From contig CAZSHX010000038.1 in assembly GCA_964606895.1 (NCBI GenBank), positions 1-44,498 on the forward strand: a stretch of DNA of 44,498 nt, read 5' to 3'. The stretch's first letter is position 1; the number at the start of each line of letters is the position of its first letter. Positions 1 through 9,237 of the stretch are shown here, one piece after another. The notes beneath the pieces are model-generated. The model was given only the letters and a program-made list of their open reading frames with translations. It had not been told where the DNA came from and searched no databases. The translations under genes were made by a program, and so were the position numbers. This DNA comes from CAZSHX01 sp964606895. GTDB taxonomy: Bacteria; Bacteroidota; Ignavibacteria; Kapaibacteriales; UBA2268.

Positions 1-160
1 CGTAATTATTCTTTTTGTCAATAACTCCCAAACTGTCAATCTCGCTGAGATTGTACTGCTTTATAGTTCCATCATTCAAATAGAATTTGACTATCGGTTC
101 TTGAGCAAATAGTGAAAAAGTCAGCAGAAAAGCTGACATGAAAAGAATAATCTTTTTCAT
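1..160 (-). CDS. Small secreted protein, C-terminus outside window
   Basis: The reading frame starts at the ATG complementary to 158-160 and runs off the left edge of the window, so only the first 53 residues are visible. They begin with a typical signal peptide (MKKIILFMSAFLLTFSLFAQ). The mature part then reads as a short pattern of the type 'lNDGTIKQYNLSEIDSL'. The same pattern opens the mature part of the neighbour at 175-633, so the two look like paralogues. The gap between them is only 14 bases and both are on the minus strand, so they are probably co-transcribed. The N-terminal pattern is common in T9SS-exported proteins of the Bacteroidota. Function cannot be stated. Confidence 0.7.
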   Translation of the reverse strand, partial: MKKIILFMSAFLLTFSLFAQEPIVKFYLNDGTIKQYNLSEIDSLGVIDKKNNY

Positions 161-174
161 TATGTTGTTTTTTT

Positions 175-633
175 TTATTTGACCAATATCATTTTTTGGG
201 ATTGAACTTCTTTCCCAAAACGTACTTCGTAGTTGTACATTCCACTTTGTACCCTGTTATTGTTTTTATCAAGACAATTCCACTGCAAAGTGTTTTTGCC
301 TGATTGGCAGTTGTCGCATTTCAGGGTTTGAATCTGTTTTCCGTTGTTGTCGAAGATAATTATTTCGACTGAACCGGTGTTTTCAATTTCAAATTCGATG
401 TTTGTCTGCTCTCCGAAAGGATTCGGATAGTTTCCTTTTAAAGCTAATCTGTTTGAGGGCGTAAGTTGTTCTTCAACTGCGGTTATATTCTCAAATTTCA
501 TCTTTTGAATTTGTGTGACCTGGATGGAATCGGTTTTACCGTTTTTCAGATTAATTAACAGAATGTCGGACTGAGCATTGGCATTGATTAGAAAAACCAA
601 TATTAAAGCGGCGATAAGCAATAAATTTTTCAT
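175..633 (-). CDS. Small secreted protein with T9SS type A sorting domain
   Basis: About 152 residues from the ATG at 633; a TTG four codons upstream (645) is a less likely start. Residues 1-20 form a signal peptide ending in NANAQ. A short strand-rich segment follows ('LKNGKTDSIQVTQIQKMKFE') that resembles the start of the mature protein at 1-160. The second half is a FlgD-like/T9SS C-terminal domain: 'GNYPNPFGEQTNIEFEI', then 'VEIIIFDNNGKQIQTL', then the final 'SGMYNYEV...KMILVK'. The family role of this domain is to direct export through the outer membrane by the type IX system, with surface attachment or release. The protein is almost only signal plus sorting domain, so no catalytic activity is predicted. 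It sits directly upstream of the partial paralogue. Confidence 0.8.
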   Translation of the reverse strand: MKNLLLIAALILVFLINANAQSDILLINLKNGKTDSIQVTQIQKMKFENITAVEEQLTPSNRLALKGNYPNPFGEQTNIEFEIENTGSVEIIIFDNNGKQIQTLKCDNCQSGKNTLQWNCLDKNNNRVQSGMYNYEVRFGKEVQSQKMILVK

Positions 634-736
634 AGTAATATCCAATTCTTTATATGTGAAAATTAGTTTTCAGCAACCAAAAATGTTTATTATGTAAATA
701 TAACTCAAATTTTCAAATATTTCAAGAGAAATATTA

Positions 737-2284
737 TTATATTCTGTCGAAATCAATAACTTTTCCCGTTATTTCAAGTACTGCCGCCGCAATAGATGGC
801 AGGGAATCGGAATAAGCAAGTACGAAAGCATCAGATTTCAGCTCATCTATCAGATACGGATTGCCAAAAAGCACTGAAACTATTGGTCTGTTGCCAACAA
901 GCCTTGATATTTTCTTTTTGAAATCGTCATCAAGACCAATACTGCCTTTGTAAGCTCTTGCTCTGAAAAAATAAGCAAGTATAATCAAATCGGCATCAGC
1001 AATACCAGTTTTCAGCATATCAATATCTTCGTCGCTCAAATCTTTGTCAATAAAACCAAAATCACAATCATTATCAACAGCCTGCGAAAGAATACTGAAA
1101 AATTTAGCTCCGGGTTCGACATCCTCATTCTGCATAATGGCAAAACCCGCGAATATCTGATTTCTGCCAATAGGTAAAATATCCGTACCAGAAGTTCTCA
1201 AAGCCTGAACTCCGGCTTTCAGAGCAAGTTTTTCATGGGTTGGAAAGTAATTCATTTTTTCTTTCAGCTCCGGCGGGCTACTGCTCATCAATCCGCACCA
1301 GCGTTTAGCATCAATTATCAATTTAACTGAATTTATCAATTTTAGTCTGAATTCTTCATTTTTTTCTGCTTCTTTTGTCAAGGCTTCGATAGCTTCGAAT
1401 GGATTCTGAGGAATCAGAGCAATATTTGCTCCTGCAGATATACATTTAACTGAAGCCTCACCCGAAGGATAGCTGTCCGAAATGGATTTCATATCAAGAG
1501 CATCAGTTACTATCAATCCCTGAAAACCCATTTTCTCTCTAAGCAGATTTTGGATAATATTTTCAGAAAGGGATGCAGGAGTATTGCTTTCATCAATTGC
1601 AGGAATAGCAAGATGTGCTACCATTATAGATTTCACACCATTTTTTATTGCCGCTTCAAACGATTTCAACTCCAAATCTTCAATTTCTTTAATAGATTTT
1701 CTCAGTACAGGCAACGCAAGGTGTGAGTCCACATCAGTATCGCCGTGTCCGGGGAAATGCTTTGCACAGGCTAAAACTTTTTCAGATTGAGTTCCTGAAA
1801 TATAACTCAAAGAATGTTTCGTTACAATCTCTTTGTTTTCTCCAAAAGAGCGGATATTGATAATGGGGTTTTTCGGATTTGAATTGATGTCGCAAACGGG
1901 AGAAAGATTCCAGTGAACACCAATTGTCCTGGATTCAACAGCAATAGCCCGACCAATTTGTTCAGTGACTTCGGGGTTATCGGCAATTCCCAGAGCCATT
2001 GCATGCGGGAAAGCTGTACCTCCCTGCAATCGCATGGGCAAACCGTGTTCAAAATCCGCACAAAAAAGCAAAGGAATCTCAGCAGAAAGCTGGAGCTCTT
2101 CTGTCATTCTTCCTACTTCATCGTCAGTTCCTGTGAAAATGCAAAATCCGCCGACTCCTAAAATAATCAGTTTCACTATTTCAGATTTATATTCGGAATC
2201 GGAAAAAAATCTTTCTGTTGTCAGCCTTGGAAAAACACATTTTGCCGCAAGTTTTTCATTTTGCCAGTCTTGAAGTCTAATCAT
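737..2284 (-). CDS. Glycoside hydrolase family 3 beta-N-acetylhexosaminidase (NagZ-like)
   Basis: A 515-residue protein without a signal peptide, so probably cytoplasmic. The NagZ signature KHFPGHGDTDVDSH lies at residues 175-188 and supplies the His of the mobile catalytic loop. The nucleophile Asp is in VTDALDM at about residue 261. The family removes beta-linked N-acetylglucosamine from muropeptides during wall recycling, although other hexosaminidase substrates are possible. It is longer than the roughly 340-residue enterobacterial NagZ. Residues from about 350 on form a second domain resembling the C-terminal domain of two-domain GH3 enzymes. It is the last gene of a three-gene unit, 3 bases after the thioesterase gene. 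Exact substrate is inferred from the motif only. Confidence 0.87.
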   Translation of the reverse strand: MIRLQDWQNEKLAAKCVFPRLTTERFFSDSEYKSEIVKLIILGVGGFCIFTGTDDEVGRMTEELQLSAEIPLLFCADFEHGLPMRLQGGTAFPHAMALGIADNPEVTEQIGRAIAVESRTIGVHWNLSPVCDINSNPKNPIINIRSFGENKEIVTKHSLSYISGTQSEKVLACAKHFPGHGDTDVDSHLALPVLRKSIKEIEDLELKSFEAAIKNGVKSIMVAHLAIPAIDESNTPASLSENIIQNLLREKMGFQGLIVTDALDMKSISDSYPSGEASVKCISAGANIALIPQNPFEAIEALTKEAEKNEEFRLKLINSVKLIIDAKRWCGLMSSSPPELKEKMNYFPTHEKLALKAGVQALRTSGTDILPIGRNQIFAGFAIMQNEDVEPGAKFFSILSQAVDNDCDFGFIDKDLSDEDIDMLKTGIADADLIILAYFFRARAYKGSIGLDDDFKKKISRLVGNRPIVSVLFGNPYLIDELKSDAFVLAYSDSLPSIAAAVLEITGKVIDFDRI

Positions 2285-2287
2285 TTT

Positions 2288-2761
2288 TTAATCCAAAAAT
2301 TTAACATCTTCACCTTCGATATTCAAAATATTCAGCCTGATATCTTCAGGAACTCTGACTGATTTTCTTGTACGGGGGTCAACATGAGCCACAATACCCT
2401 GAGCTTTAATCAATAGATTCCCATCTTCCGATAAAATTAAATTACTGAACCCGAGAGATGAATTTTTAATAAAACTCACTCTGGTCAATACTTCATAATT
2501 CATTCCAAAAACTGCAGGATTGAAATAGTCTATTTCAGAATGTACAATAAAATGAACAAAGTCCTTTCTGACTCTTTCCGGAGAAATGGCTACACCGGCA
2601 GTTTCCATGTAAAGGATTCTTGCCCATTCAAGCCAATAGAAGTATTGGACATTATGTACAACATGAAAAGCATCCACTTCATTGAATTTAACCCTTCCCG
2701 TTGTTCTGTGCTTGTAAAGAGCTAATTCCTGAGGCGTTAATATATTTGATTTATTTTCCAT
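2288..2761 (-). CDS. Hot-dog fold acyl-CoA thioesterase (YbgC/FadM-like)
   Basis: 157 residues, the usual size for a 4-hydroxybenzoyl-CoA-thioesterase-type single hot-dog domain. The active-site helix is visible around residues 27-48 as 'NEVDAFHVVHNVQYFYWLEWAR', which matches the D-x-x-G-H-x-N-x-x-Y-x-x-x-x-E-x-x-R pattern of YbgC-like enzymes with Asp30 as the likely catalytic acid. Such enzymes hydrolyse acyl-CoA thioesters in the cytoplasm, and the acyl specificity cannot be read from sequence. It lies between threonine aldolase and the GH3 gene with 3-base gaps on each side, so all three are probably translated from one mRNA. Confidence 0.8.
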   Translation of the reverse strand: MENKSNILTPQELALYKHRTTGRVKFNEVDAFHVVHNVQYFYWLEWARILYMETAGVAISPERVRKDFVHFIVHSEIDYFNPAVFGMNYEVLTRVSFIKNSSLGFSNLILSEDGNLLIKAQGIVAHVDPRTRKSVRVPEDIRLNILNIEGEDVKFLD

Positions 2762-2764
2762 TAT

Positions 2765-3796
2765 TTATTTCATTTTGTTTAAAACATCTTTAACTATCTC
2801 TACAGCCAGAACAGCTTTTTCGTCTTCAATCTGAAAATGAAAAACTGCACGAATCTTGTTATTTCCCGTTGGTAAAACCAACAATCCTTTGTCTTTACAG
2901 TTTTGAGAAAAAAGGTTTGCATCAAATCTATCATCAATTTTGAAAGCAACCATATTTGTCTGAACATTACCCATATTGACTTTTACAAACTCGGATTCTG
3001 AAACAAGACGGGCAAATGTTTTTGCTTTTTCATGGTCATGTTTCAGCAATTGAAGATTTTCTTTCAAAGCATACGAAGCTCCCGCGGCTATAATTCCTGC
3101 TTGACGCATTCCGCCGCCGAGTATCTTCCGCCATTTTCTTGCTTTTTCGATATCTTCTTTACTGCCGACCAATGCCGAACCGACAGGAGCACCCAACCCT
3201 TTGGAAAAGCAGACTGAAACCGTATCAAAGTATTTGACATAATCTGCAGGTAAAATATCCCTTTCGACACAAGCATGCCAAAGTCTGGCACCATCGCAGT
3301 GGAATCTCAGACTATTTTCTTTACAGATTTTGTAGATGGATTCAATATTATCGGGTTCGAGAATTGTGCCGCCATGTCTGTTGTGAGTATTTTCAACACA
3401 AACAAGCGAGGTTACGGGCATATAAAAGTCTTTTGTTCTAATTGCCTTTCTAACTTCATCGGGATTCATCATACCATCCGGGGAGCTGATGCAGTTAGTC
3501 TGAACTCGTGAAATAATAGCCGGAGCCGCTGTTTCATATTTAAAAATATGAGAATCCGCTTCAACGATTATTTCATCGCCGGGATTAGTGGAAACAGCTA
3601 TTGCAAGCTGATTGCCCAAACTGCCCGAAGTAACGAAAAGTGCGGATTCTTTGCCTAACATGTCAGCCACATAATCCTGCAATTCATTCACGGTCGGGTC
3701 TTCACCAAAAACATCGTCACCAACAACGGCATTTGCAATCGCATTTCTCATGCCCTGAGTTGGTAAAGTAAAAGTATCACTTCTTAAATCAATCAT
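2765..3796 (-). CDS. ltaE: Low-specificity L-threonine aldolase
   Basis: 343 residues, full length for the PLP-dependent threonine aldolase family (fold type I). It starts with MIDLRSDTFTLPT and contains 'GDDVFGEDPTVNELQ' at about 26-40. The PLP-binding Asp is in HCDGARLWHA (residues 166-175), and the Schiff-base Lys is K199 in VCFSKGLGAPVGSALVGS. The enzyme cleaves L-threonine or L-allo-threonine to glycine and acetaldehyde. It is the first gene of a compact minus-strand operon with a thioesterase and a GH3 enzyme. The roughly 190 bases upstream are shared with the divergent GWxTD gene and should hold both promoters. Confidence 0.93.
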   Translation of the reverse strand: MIDLRSDTFTLPTQGMRNAIANAVVGDDVFGEDPTVNELQDYVADMLGKESALFVTSGSLGNQLAIAVSTNPGDEIIVEADSHIFKYETAAPAIISRVQTNCISSPDGMMNPDEVRKAIRTKDFYMPVTSLVCVENTHNRHGGTILEPDNIESIYKICKENSLRFHCDGARLWHACVERDILPADYVKYFDTVSVCFSKGLGAPVGSALVGSKEDIEKARKWRKILGGGMRQAGIIAAGASYALKENLQLLKHDHEKAKTFARLVSESEFVKVNMGNVQTNMVAFKIDDRFDANLFSQNCKDKGLLVLPTGNNKIRAVFHFQIEDEKAVLAVEIVKDVLNKMK

Positions 3797-3985
3797 ATTT
3801 TCAAATGTCGCATATTATGAAAAAGTAAATATAAGAAAAATTATTCAATGACATTTTCATCTTTTTCAAATATAGCCTTAAATATTTCGGCAGAATGAGA
3901 ATAAATCAAATACTTTCATTTTTCTATATCAGAAGTTTTGTCTAATTTCGTCTAAGTGTTTTTTTATAAGAATGAAATTTACAAA

Positions 3986-5398
3986 ATGAAAAAATTATTG
4001 GTTTTCTTGATTGTTCTGCTCTCTTTCGGAAGTTCACATGCAGGATTAGTTGTTGATATTGATGGTGCAAGTTTTAAGTATGACTCATCGAAGTCTATTT
4101 ATGAATTCTATTATTCATTGCCGGATTCAACCGTTAAGTACAAATCTAACAACGGGAAATTCGAAGCAGAGGTGATGTTTTCACTATCTTTTCGTAAAAT
4201 TGACACCGTCATCCAAAAAATTGAATGGATAATTACATATTCAAAAGATTCCTATAATGATAAGGGAAAAAATCTGTTGGGTCAGAAGACTCTTCTTCTT
4301 GAACCCGGGTACTACTATTTAGATATTAATATTAAGGATTTAAATGATACAGCAAATGCTCTCAAATCTGAAATTACGATTTTTGTTAAAGATTTTAACG
4401 ATGAAAAACTGCTTATCAGCGACATTGAGCTTGCACAAATAATTGAAAGTGCAACAAAATCCTCGAGAGTTTGGAACGAATCTTATAAAAAAAATACTCT
4501 GTATGTTATTCCTAATCCATCTTTGGAAATTATCGGCACCAGTCCTGCAATTAAACTTTATGCTGAAATATATAATGCAAAGAGATATTCTCCCGATGGA
4601 ATTACAATTGAATATAGGATTATAGATCCCGCAAGAAATGAAGTTTTATTCTACCCCAAAAAACGGATTTCCTTAAATGACGGTTTGATTGAAACCATTG
4701 AAATGCCTATAGATGCCGTTCCAAGCGGAGTATATAATCTGCAGCTGACAGTTAAGGGTAAAAACAAAGACAGAGCGGATACTTCAATTACTAATAAAAA
4801 GATATACGTTCTCAATCCAGAAATGCCCCCCGTTCCTCAAGTCAATTTCGTTGAAAACCAGGAATTTGAAAAAAGTGAGTTTGCTACAATGGAAGAAACG
4901 CAGGTTAATTATGAATATGCCCGTTCCTCTTACATTGCATCAAATTACGAAAAGGATTTGTTCAAAAAGTGTTCCACACCCGAAGCAAAACGGCATTTTA
5001 TGTACTCTTTCTGGCGAAAAAGAAACATGGATACCACTTCACCTGTCAATCGTGCCAGAGAAGAATATCTAAGCCTTCAGGCTCATGCAGACAAATTTTT
5101 CTCTTATGGGAAAAATAATGATGGGTGGAAAACTGATCGCGGAAAAATTTATATGAAGTATGGTGCTCCTACTCAAATTGACCAAAAAACATTGGAAGGT
5201 GACAAACGTGCTCACGACACTTGGTTTTATGCGGAATATCAGGGAGGTGCATATTTTTATTTCGTTGATATGAGTGGTAACGGTAACTATGTGTTGGTTC
5301 ATTCAACTGCTCAAAACGAAGTATATAATGAAAACTGGTATAACCTGTATGTTATACCTCAGAACTCAAATGCTAATGATAATCAAATAAACAAGTGA
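3986..5398 (+). CDS. GWxTD domain-containing secreted protein
   Basis: Start taken at the ATG at 3986 (MKKLLVFLIVLLSFGSSHA), which gives a clean signal peptide; an upstream GTG at 3956 would put ten odd residues in front of it. The protein has about 470 residues. The N-terminal two thirds are beta-rich. The C-terminal region contains 'RREEYL'-like helices and the family-defining GWKTD at about residues 380-384, followed by RGKIYMKYGAP. GWxTD proteins are frequent in Ignavibacteria, Chlorobi and related groups, often in secretion or envelope contexts, and their biochemical function is not established. The stop codon is 1 base from the start of the next gene, an acyltransferase, implying translational coupling. 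Confidence 0.85.
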   Translation: MKKLLVFLIVLLSFGSSHAGLVVDIDGASFKYDSSKSIYEFYYSLPDSTVKYKSNNGKFEAEVMFSLSFRKIDTVIQKIEWIITYSKDSYNDKGKNLLGQKTLLLEPGYYYLDINIKDLNDTANALKSEITIFVKDFNDEKLLISDIELAQIIESATKSSRVWNESYKKNTLYVIPNPSLEIIGTSPAIKLYAEIYNAKRYSPDGITIEYRIIDPARNEVLFYPKKRISLNDGLIETIEMPIDAVPSGVYNLQLTVKGKNKDRADTSITNKKIYVLNPEMPPVPQVNFVENQEFEKSEFATMEETQVNYEYARSSYIASNYEKDLFKKCSTPEAKRHFMYSFWRKRNMDTTSPVNRAREEYLSLQAHADKFFSYGKNNDGWKTDRGKIYMKYGAPTQIDQKTLEGDKRAHDTWFYAEYQGGAYFYFVDMSGNGNYVLVHSTAQNEVYNENWYNLYVIPQNSNANDNQINK

Positions 5399-5399
5399 T

Positions 5400-6311
5400 A
5401 TGAGACAAATTCAAAATTTTATTTCAATTTTTACCTTCCGGTCATTAGGCTTCTTTTCATCTCTTCTTTCGATTAAAGGAAGAAATTTTATAGGTTCATT
5501 TATTGGTGATTTGTTGAGATTAATTAGTTCTAAAAGAATGAATATTACTCTTGAAAATATATCTGTCGCATTGCCCGAACTGCCTGCAAATGAACATTCG
5601 AAAATCATGAAAGATGCATATAGAAATCTGGGTATTACTTTGCTCGAAACTACTGCCCTGAAATATTTTTCTGACGAGTATTTACATCAATATATCAAAT
5701 ATGAGAATTTGAATCTTATAAATGATTATCAGAAAAAAGGAAAAGGAATTATTCTGCTTTCCGGTCACTACGGGAATTGGGAATTACTCGCTTATTGTGC
5801 AGGCTTGTTCTCAGGCGTTCCTGCTCTAATAGTTGTTCATCCATTAAAGAATCCTGTAATTGATAAACTTCTGAATCGTTACAGGACAAGAAAAGGCAAT
5901 CAGGTTGTTCCAATGGATAATGCCGCTAAAGCAATTGTAACAACCATTAGAAAGGGCGGCGTTATAGCATTACTCGCAGACCAAAGTGCAACTTACGACA
6001 AAGATATTTTCGTTGATTTTTTTGGACGACCTGCGGCAACTTACGAAGCTCCTGCAAGTTTAGCACTACGGTTTGACATACCTGTTTTATATGCTTTCAG
6101 CGAAAGACAAGAAGATGGGACATATTGGGTGAATTTAAAAGAATTGAAACATGATGACCTTCAGAATTCTCCTGAAGATATCCGTGAGTTCACAAAAAGG
6201 CACGTCAAGGCACTTGAAGAACAAATCAGAAAAATCCCCGGTCAGTGGGCTTGGCAGCATAGAAGATGGAAGCACAGTCATCTTTCTGATGAAAATAAAA
6301 ATCCGGAATAA
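5400..6311 (+). CDS. LpxL/HtrB-like lysophospholipid or lipid A acyltransferase
   Basis: 303 residues with the layout of the LPLAT lipid A late acyltransferase family. A hydrophobic N-terminal segment would anchor it to the inner membrane. The catalytic H-x4-E motif is HYGNWE at residues 123-128. Downstream are 'ALLADQSATYDKDIFVDFFG', the arginine-containing 'ALRFDIPVLYAF', and a C-terminal 'PGQWAWQHRRWK' typical of HtrB-type enzymes. It should transfer an acyl chain from ACP or CoA to a lipid A precursor or related lipid. It starts 1 base after the GWxTD gene and ends 6 bases from the convergent PBP4 gene. The exact acceptor is unknown. Confidence 0.87.
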   Translation: MRQIQNFISIFTFRSLGFFSSLLSIKGRNFIGSFIGDLLRLISSKRMNITLENISVALPELPANEHSKIMKDAYRNLGITLLETTALKYFSDEYLHQYIKYENLNLINDYQKKGKGIILLSGHYGNWELLAYCAGLFSGVPALIVVHPLKNPVIDKLLNRYRTRKGNQVVPMDNAAKAIVTTIRKGGVIALLADQSATYDKDIFVDFFGRPAATYEAPASLALRFDIPVLYAFSERQEDGTYWVNLKELKHDDLQNSPEDIREFTKRHVKALEEQIRKIPGQWAWQHRRWKHSHLSDENKNPE

Positions 6312-6317
6312 AAAAAA

Positions 6318-7877
6318 TCAGTTTTCTGAAGATGCTTCGCTCATTTTTCTTGAGAAACTCGCAAGTCTCATGATGATTAAATCCTGAAGGTTTTGTGCAA
6401 CTCTTTCGGGAACAGAAAAGTTATTCATCATAATTGAAAAAGCTAAATATTCATTATCTCTCGTTCTGATATAGCCGCATATATTGGATACGCCGTTCAT
6501 GGAACCGGTTTTTGCAAAAACATTCTTTTCCGCTCTTGAACTTGTAAGCCGATTTTTCAATGTTCCTTCTTTGCCCGGAACAGCTAATGAGTTCAGGATT
6601 ATTTCCTTGTATTCCGAAAAATAGATATTTGAAAGAAGCGAAACCTGATGGCTTGGTGAAATGAAATTCAATCTGGAAAGACCGCTTCCATCAACATAAT
6701 TCATAAAGTCGGGCGGTATTCCCATCCTTGCAAAATAAGTACGGATTTTCTCGATTCCCTTAGAAAAACTTCCTTCGCCGGTTGTTTCTTTTGCGATTGT
6801 TTTCAACAGCATTTCAGCAATCAAATTGTGGCTTCGCCGATTAACAACCGAAACAATTTCTTTGAGCGGCGGTGATGTTTGAGTGCAAAATGGAATCTTA
6901 TTCGAATAGGAAAATTTGTCATTCAAATCGTTAATATTGACCAAAGCACCGCGAAAACGGATATTGCTCTTATCCAAAGTCTGCTTCAAAAAACTCAGGA
7001 AAAAGATTGAAGGGTTATCAATTGTAACTGAAATTTTTGATTCTTCTGTCTTGGTTGAATCATAAGCTAATGAACCGGTTAGTTCGACAATATTAGTTTT
7101 CAGTTCCCTTGATGCATAAAACTCTGATGAATTATTCGGTGAAACGGTTTTAACCCCATTAATTACTCTTACGTAATTATTATAAGGTTCAACTCGGTAT
7201 TTAGCACGTTCACCTTCTTTGACACCGGGAGTTAAGTAAATATCAACCTTATTGTCGTTAATAGTCAGTGCATCAATTTGAGGTGAATAAGTATAAGCCA
7301 AATCATCCAGTGCCCATCCGGAAGGATAATAGACATTGTCGAAATATCTGTCGTCAGCAATAATATTTCCACGAATTGACTTGATGCCGATTGAATCAAG
7401 TTTCGTAACCCAATTTTCAATAAATGAAAATGGGTTATAATAAAAATAAGCTGACAATGTGGGGTCGCCCAATCCGCGAACAATTAAATTGCCTTCAAAC
7501 TCTCCGTTTTCTCCCAGTTTACCGTCGAGATAAAGCGAGGTAGTAAATTTGAATTCAGGACCCAGATAAACCAGAGCCGCAGAAGTAGTAATAAGTTTGT
7601 TTGTCGAAGCAGGTATAAAATTCAGCAAGTGATTGAAATTATATAAATACTCGTCATTTTCCATTGATTTGACACTAATGCCTACGAAAGCATTTGAAAA
7701 ATCGTTATTTGCAATTAGTCCATCAATGTCATTTCGAAGAACCTTAATAAATTCCGATGTCTTGACTTTACGATGCTTGACACTGTCCTGAGGCTGTTTA
7801 AGAAAAACAGTCTGAGCATCGGCAAAAGAAGATGCTAAAAGAAAAAAAACGAATAATATTTTTAATGTTTTTGTCAT
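6318..7877 (-). CDS. dacB: D-alanyl-D-alanine carboxypeptidase/endopeptidase, PBP4 type (peptidase S13)
   Basis: 519 residues beginning with a signal peptide (…FFLLASSFADAQ), so periplasmic. All three penicillin-binding motifs are present and correctly spaced for the S13 family. SxxK is STNK at 91-94 with the large inserted domain after it, SxN is SHN at 349-351, and KTG is at 456-458 in VFAKTGSMNGVSNICGY. Family members remove terminal D-Ala from peptidoglycan stem peptides and cleave cross-links. It overlaps no gene but ends only 6 bases from the convergent acyltransferase. The last about 15 residues are Ser/Glu-rich and not conserved. Identification is firm. The gene symbol is by family resemblance. 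Confidence 0.92.
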   Translation of the reverse strand: MTKTLKILFVFFLLASSFADAQTVFLKQPQDSVKHRKVKTSEFIKVLRNDIDGLIANNDFSNAFVGISVKSMENDEYLYNFNHLLNFIPASTNKLITTSAALVYLGPEFKFTTSLYLDGKLGENGEFEGNLIVRGLGDPTLSAYFYYNPFSFIENWVTKLDSIGIKSIRGNIIADDRYFDNVYYPSGWALDDLAYTYSPQIDALTINDNKVDIYLTPGVKEGERAKYRVEPYNNYVRVINGVKTVSPNNSSEFYASRELKTNIVELTGSLAYDSTKTEESKISVTIDNPSIFFLSFLKQTLDKSNIRFRGALVNINDLNDKFSYSNKIPFCTQTSPPLKEIVSVVNRRSHNLIAEMLLKTIAKETTGEGSFSKGIEKIRTYFARMGIPPDFMNYVDGSGLSRLNFISPSHQVSLLSNIYFSEYKEIILNSLAVPGKEGTLKNRLTSSRAEKNVFAKTGSMNGVSNICGYIRTRDNEYLAFSIMMNNFSVPERVAQNLQDLIIMRLASFSRKMSEASSEN

Positions 7878-7983
7878 AAGAATATATTAACGAAAAACAC
7901 ATAGTTTTAATACTTTATTGTATTTCAGCAAAATTTGATTTAGCTGAAAAAATAAATTAATGACTGCTCATTCCTCGAAAATA

Positions 7984-9237
7984 TTATTTTGCAATACCTG
8001 TTTTATTGACTCTCTTATTCAGCAAAAACATTGATAATATTATTGCTAATGAGAATCTGACAAAAAATAACAAAATAAAAATTTTGGGTAAAACGTATAA
8101 TTTTTCTACGATTCCATCGGGAACCTTCGGAATCATGAACATCAATATTACAAAAATGTTTATATATAAGTACTTTTTATCTAATTTGTAATTAGATATA
8201 AAAACCAACAAAAATAGTGGCAAAGCCATAACAAAAGTGTATTCCCAACCAATCGGAGTGAATATGCACGTTATGCTGATTAACAGCGAAGCGACCATTA
8301 AATCATCAAATTTATTTTTATAATATTTGATCATAATGAATGCCAGAACTACTAACGCGGAAATTGAATTAGCAATACTGATACTTTTCGGAATAGATGA
8401 ATAAATCCAGCTTGAATGGCTTTCTACGGGCAATCCGATTCTCATCAGAAATACAGAAAATGATTGATTAAAAGAACCTATGATTAACATGTTTGAAAAT
8501 TTTGGAAAAATATCAAACATGTAAGTTGTATATTCCGATAAGGGTATGATGGGCAATAGTAATATCGGTAAAGCAATAAATCCTGCTAAAACACCATAAA
8601 TTAATGGTTTGAGGTTTTCTTTCTTCAAAAACAGAAGAATTAAAATTGCGGGATATACTTTCATCCAAAATCCTAAGGCAACGAAAATTACAGCCCAAAA
8701 AATCTTTTTATTCACCATGAAATATATTGCCAGACTTACTGTAAGTAAAACAAGTGAATTTACCTGACCTGCTTTTAGATTTTGAACCAATGGAGCAAAA
8801 CTGAGCGAAAGGACATAAATTACTGTTAAAAAGTTTTTTTCAAAGATAATTCCATAATATTTTTGAATTGATTTTACCAGAAAATGAACCGACAGAATAA
8901 ATGCAAATAATCCGAATGCATTGAATAACATGTATGCTGAGGCTTGTTTGATAAAAACGAATGGAATGAAAATCAATATATTTGGCGGCGGATAGATATA
9001 TCTTGGAGTTTCACTTAAAAGAGATTGGTAATACATGGAGCGATTACCAAATAAAAATTCATTAGCCGCTTTGTAATAATGGGTAAAATCGTACATATCA
9101 GGGTTGCCCTTTAGATATGGCAGATAGCATTGAAATATCAGATAATTGAAATCAAAAACAGCTATCAAAAAAGCTAAAACAAACAAAATAAAAATTGACT
9201 TATCCTGTTTCAAAAATGAAAAAAAGGATGTGTTCAT
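7984..9237 (-). CDS. Polytopic membrane glycosyltransferase, GT87-like (DUF2029)
   Basis: 417 residues with about ten hydrophobic membrane segments. The family-typical elements are an early acidic loop ('GNPDMYDFTHYYKAANEFLFG') and 'YIYPPPNILIFIPFVF', the Y-x-P-P-x motif of the GT87/DUF2029 group. These are GT-C fold enzymes that use polyprenyl-phosphate sugars on the outer face of the membrane; mycobacterial mannosyltransferases are the studied members. It stands alone between the PBP4 gene and a 334-base intergenic region. Donor and acceptor cannot be predicted. An unrelated polytopic membrane protein is the alternative, but the PPPN motif makes that less likely. Confidence 0.72.
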   Translation of the reverse strand: MNTSFFSFLKQDKSIFILFVLAFLIAVFDFNYLIFQCYLPYLKGNPDMYDFTHYYKAANEFLFGNRSMYYQSLLSETPRYIYPPPNILIFIPFVFIKQASAYMLFNAFGLFAFILSVHFLVKSIQKYYGIIFEKNFLTVIYVLSLSFAPLVQNLKAGQVNSLVLLTVSLAIYFMVNKKIFWAVIFVALGFWMKVYPAILILLFLKKENLKPLIYGVLAGFIALPILLLPIIPLSEYTTYMFDIFPKFSNMLIIGSFNQSFSVFLMRIGLPVESHSSWIYSSIPKSISIANSISALVVLAFIMIKYYKNKFDDLMVASLLISITCIFTPIGWEYTFVMALPLFLLVFISNYKLDKKYLYINIFVILMFMIPKVPDGIVEKLYVLPKIFILLFFVRFSLAIILSMFLLNKRVNKTGIAK

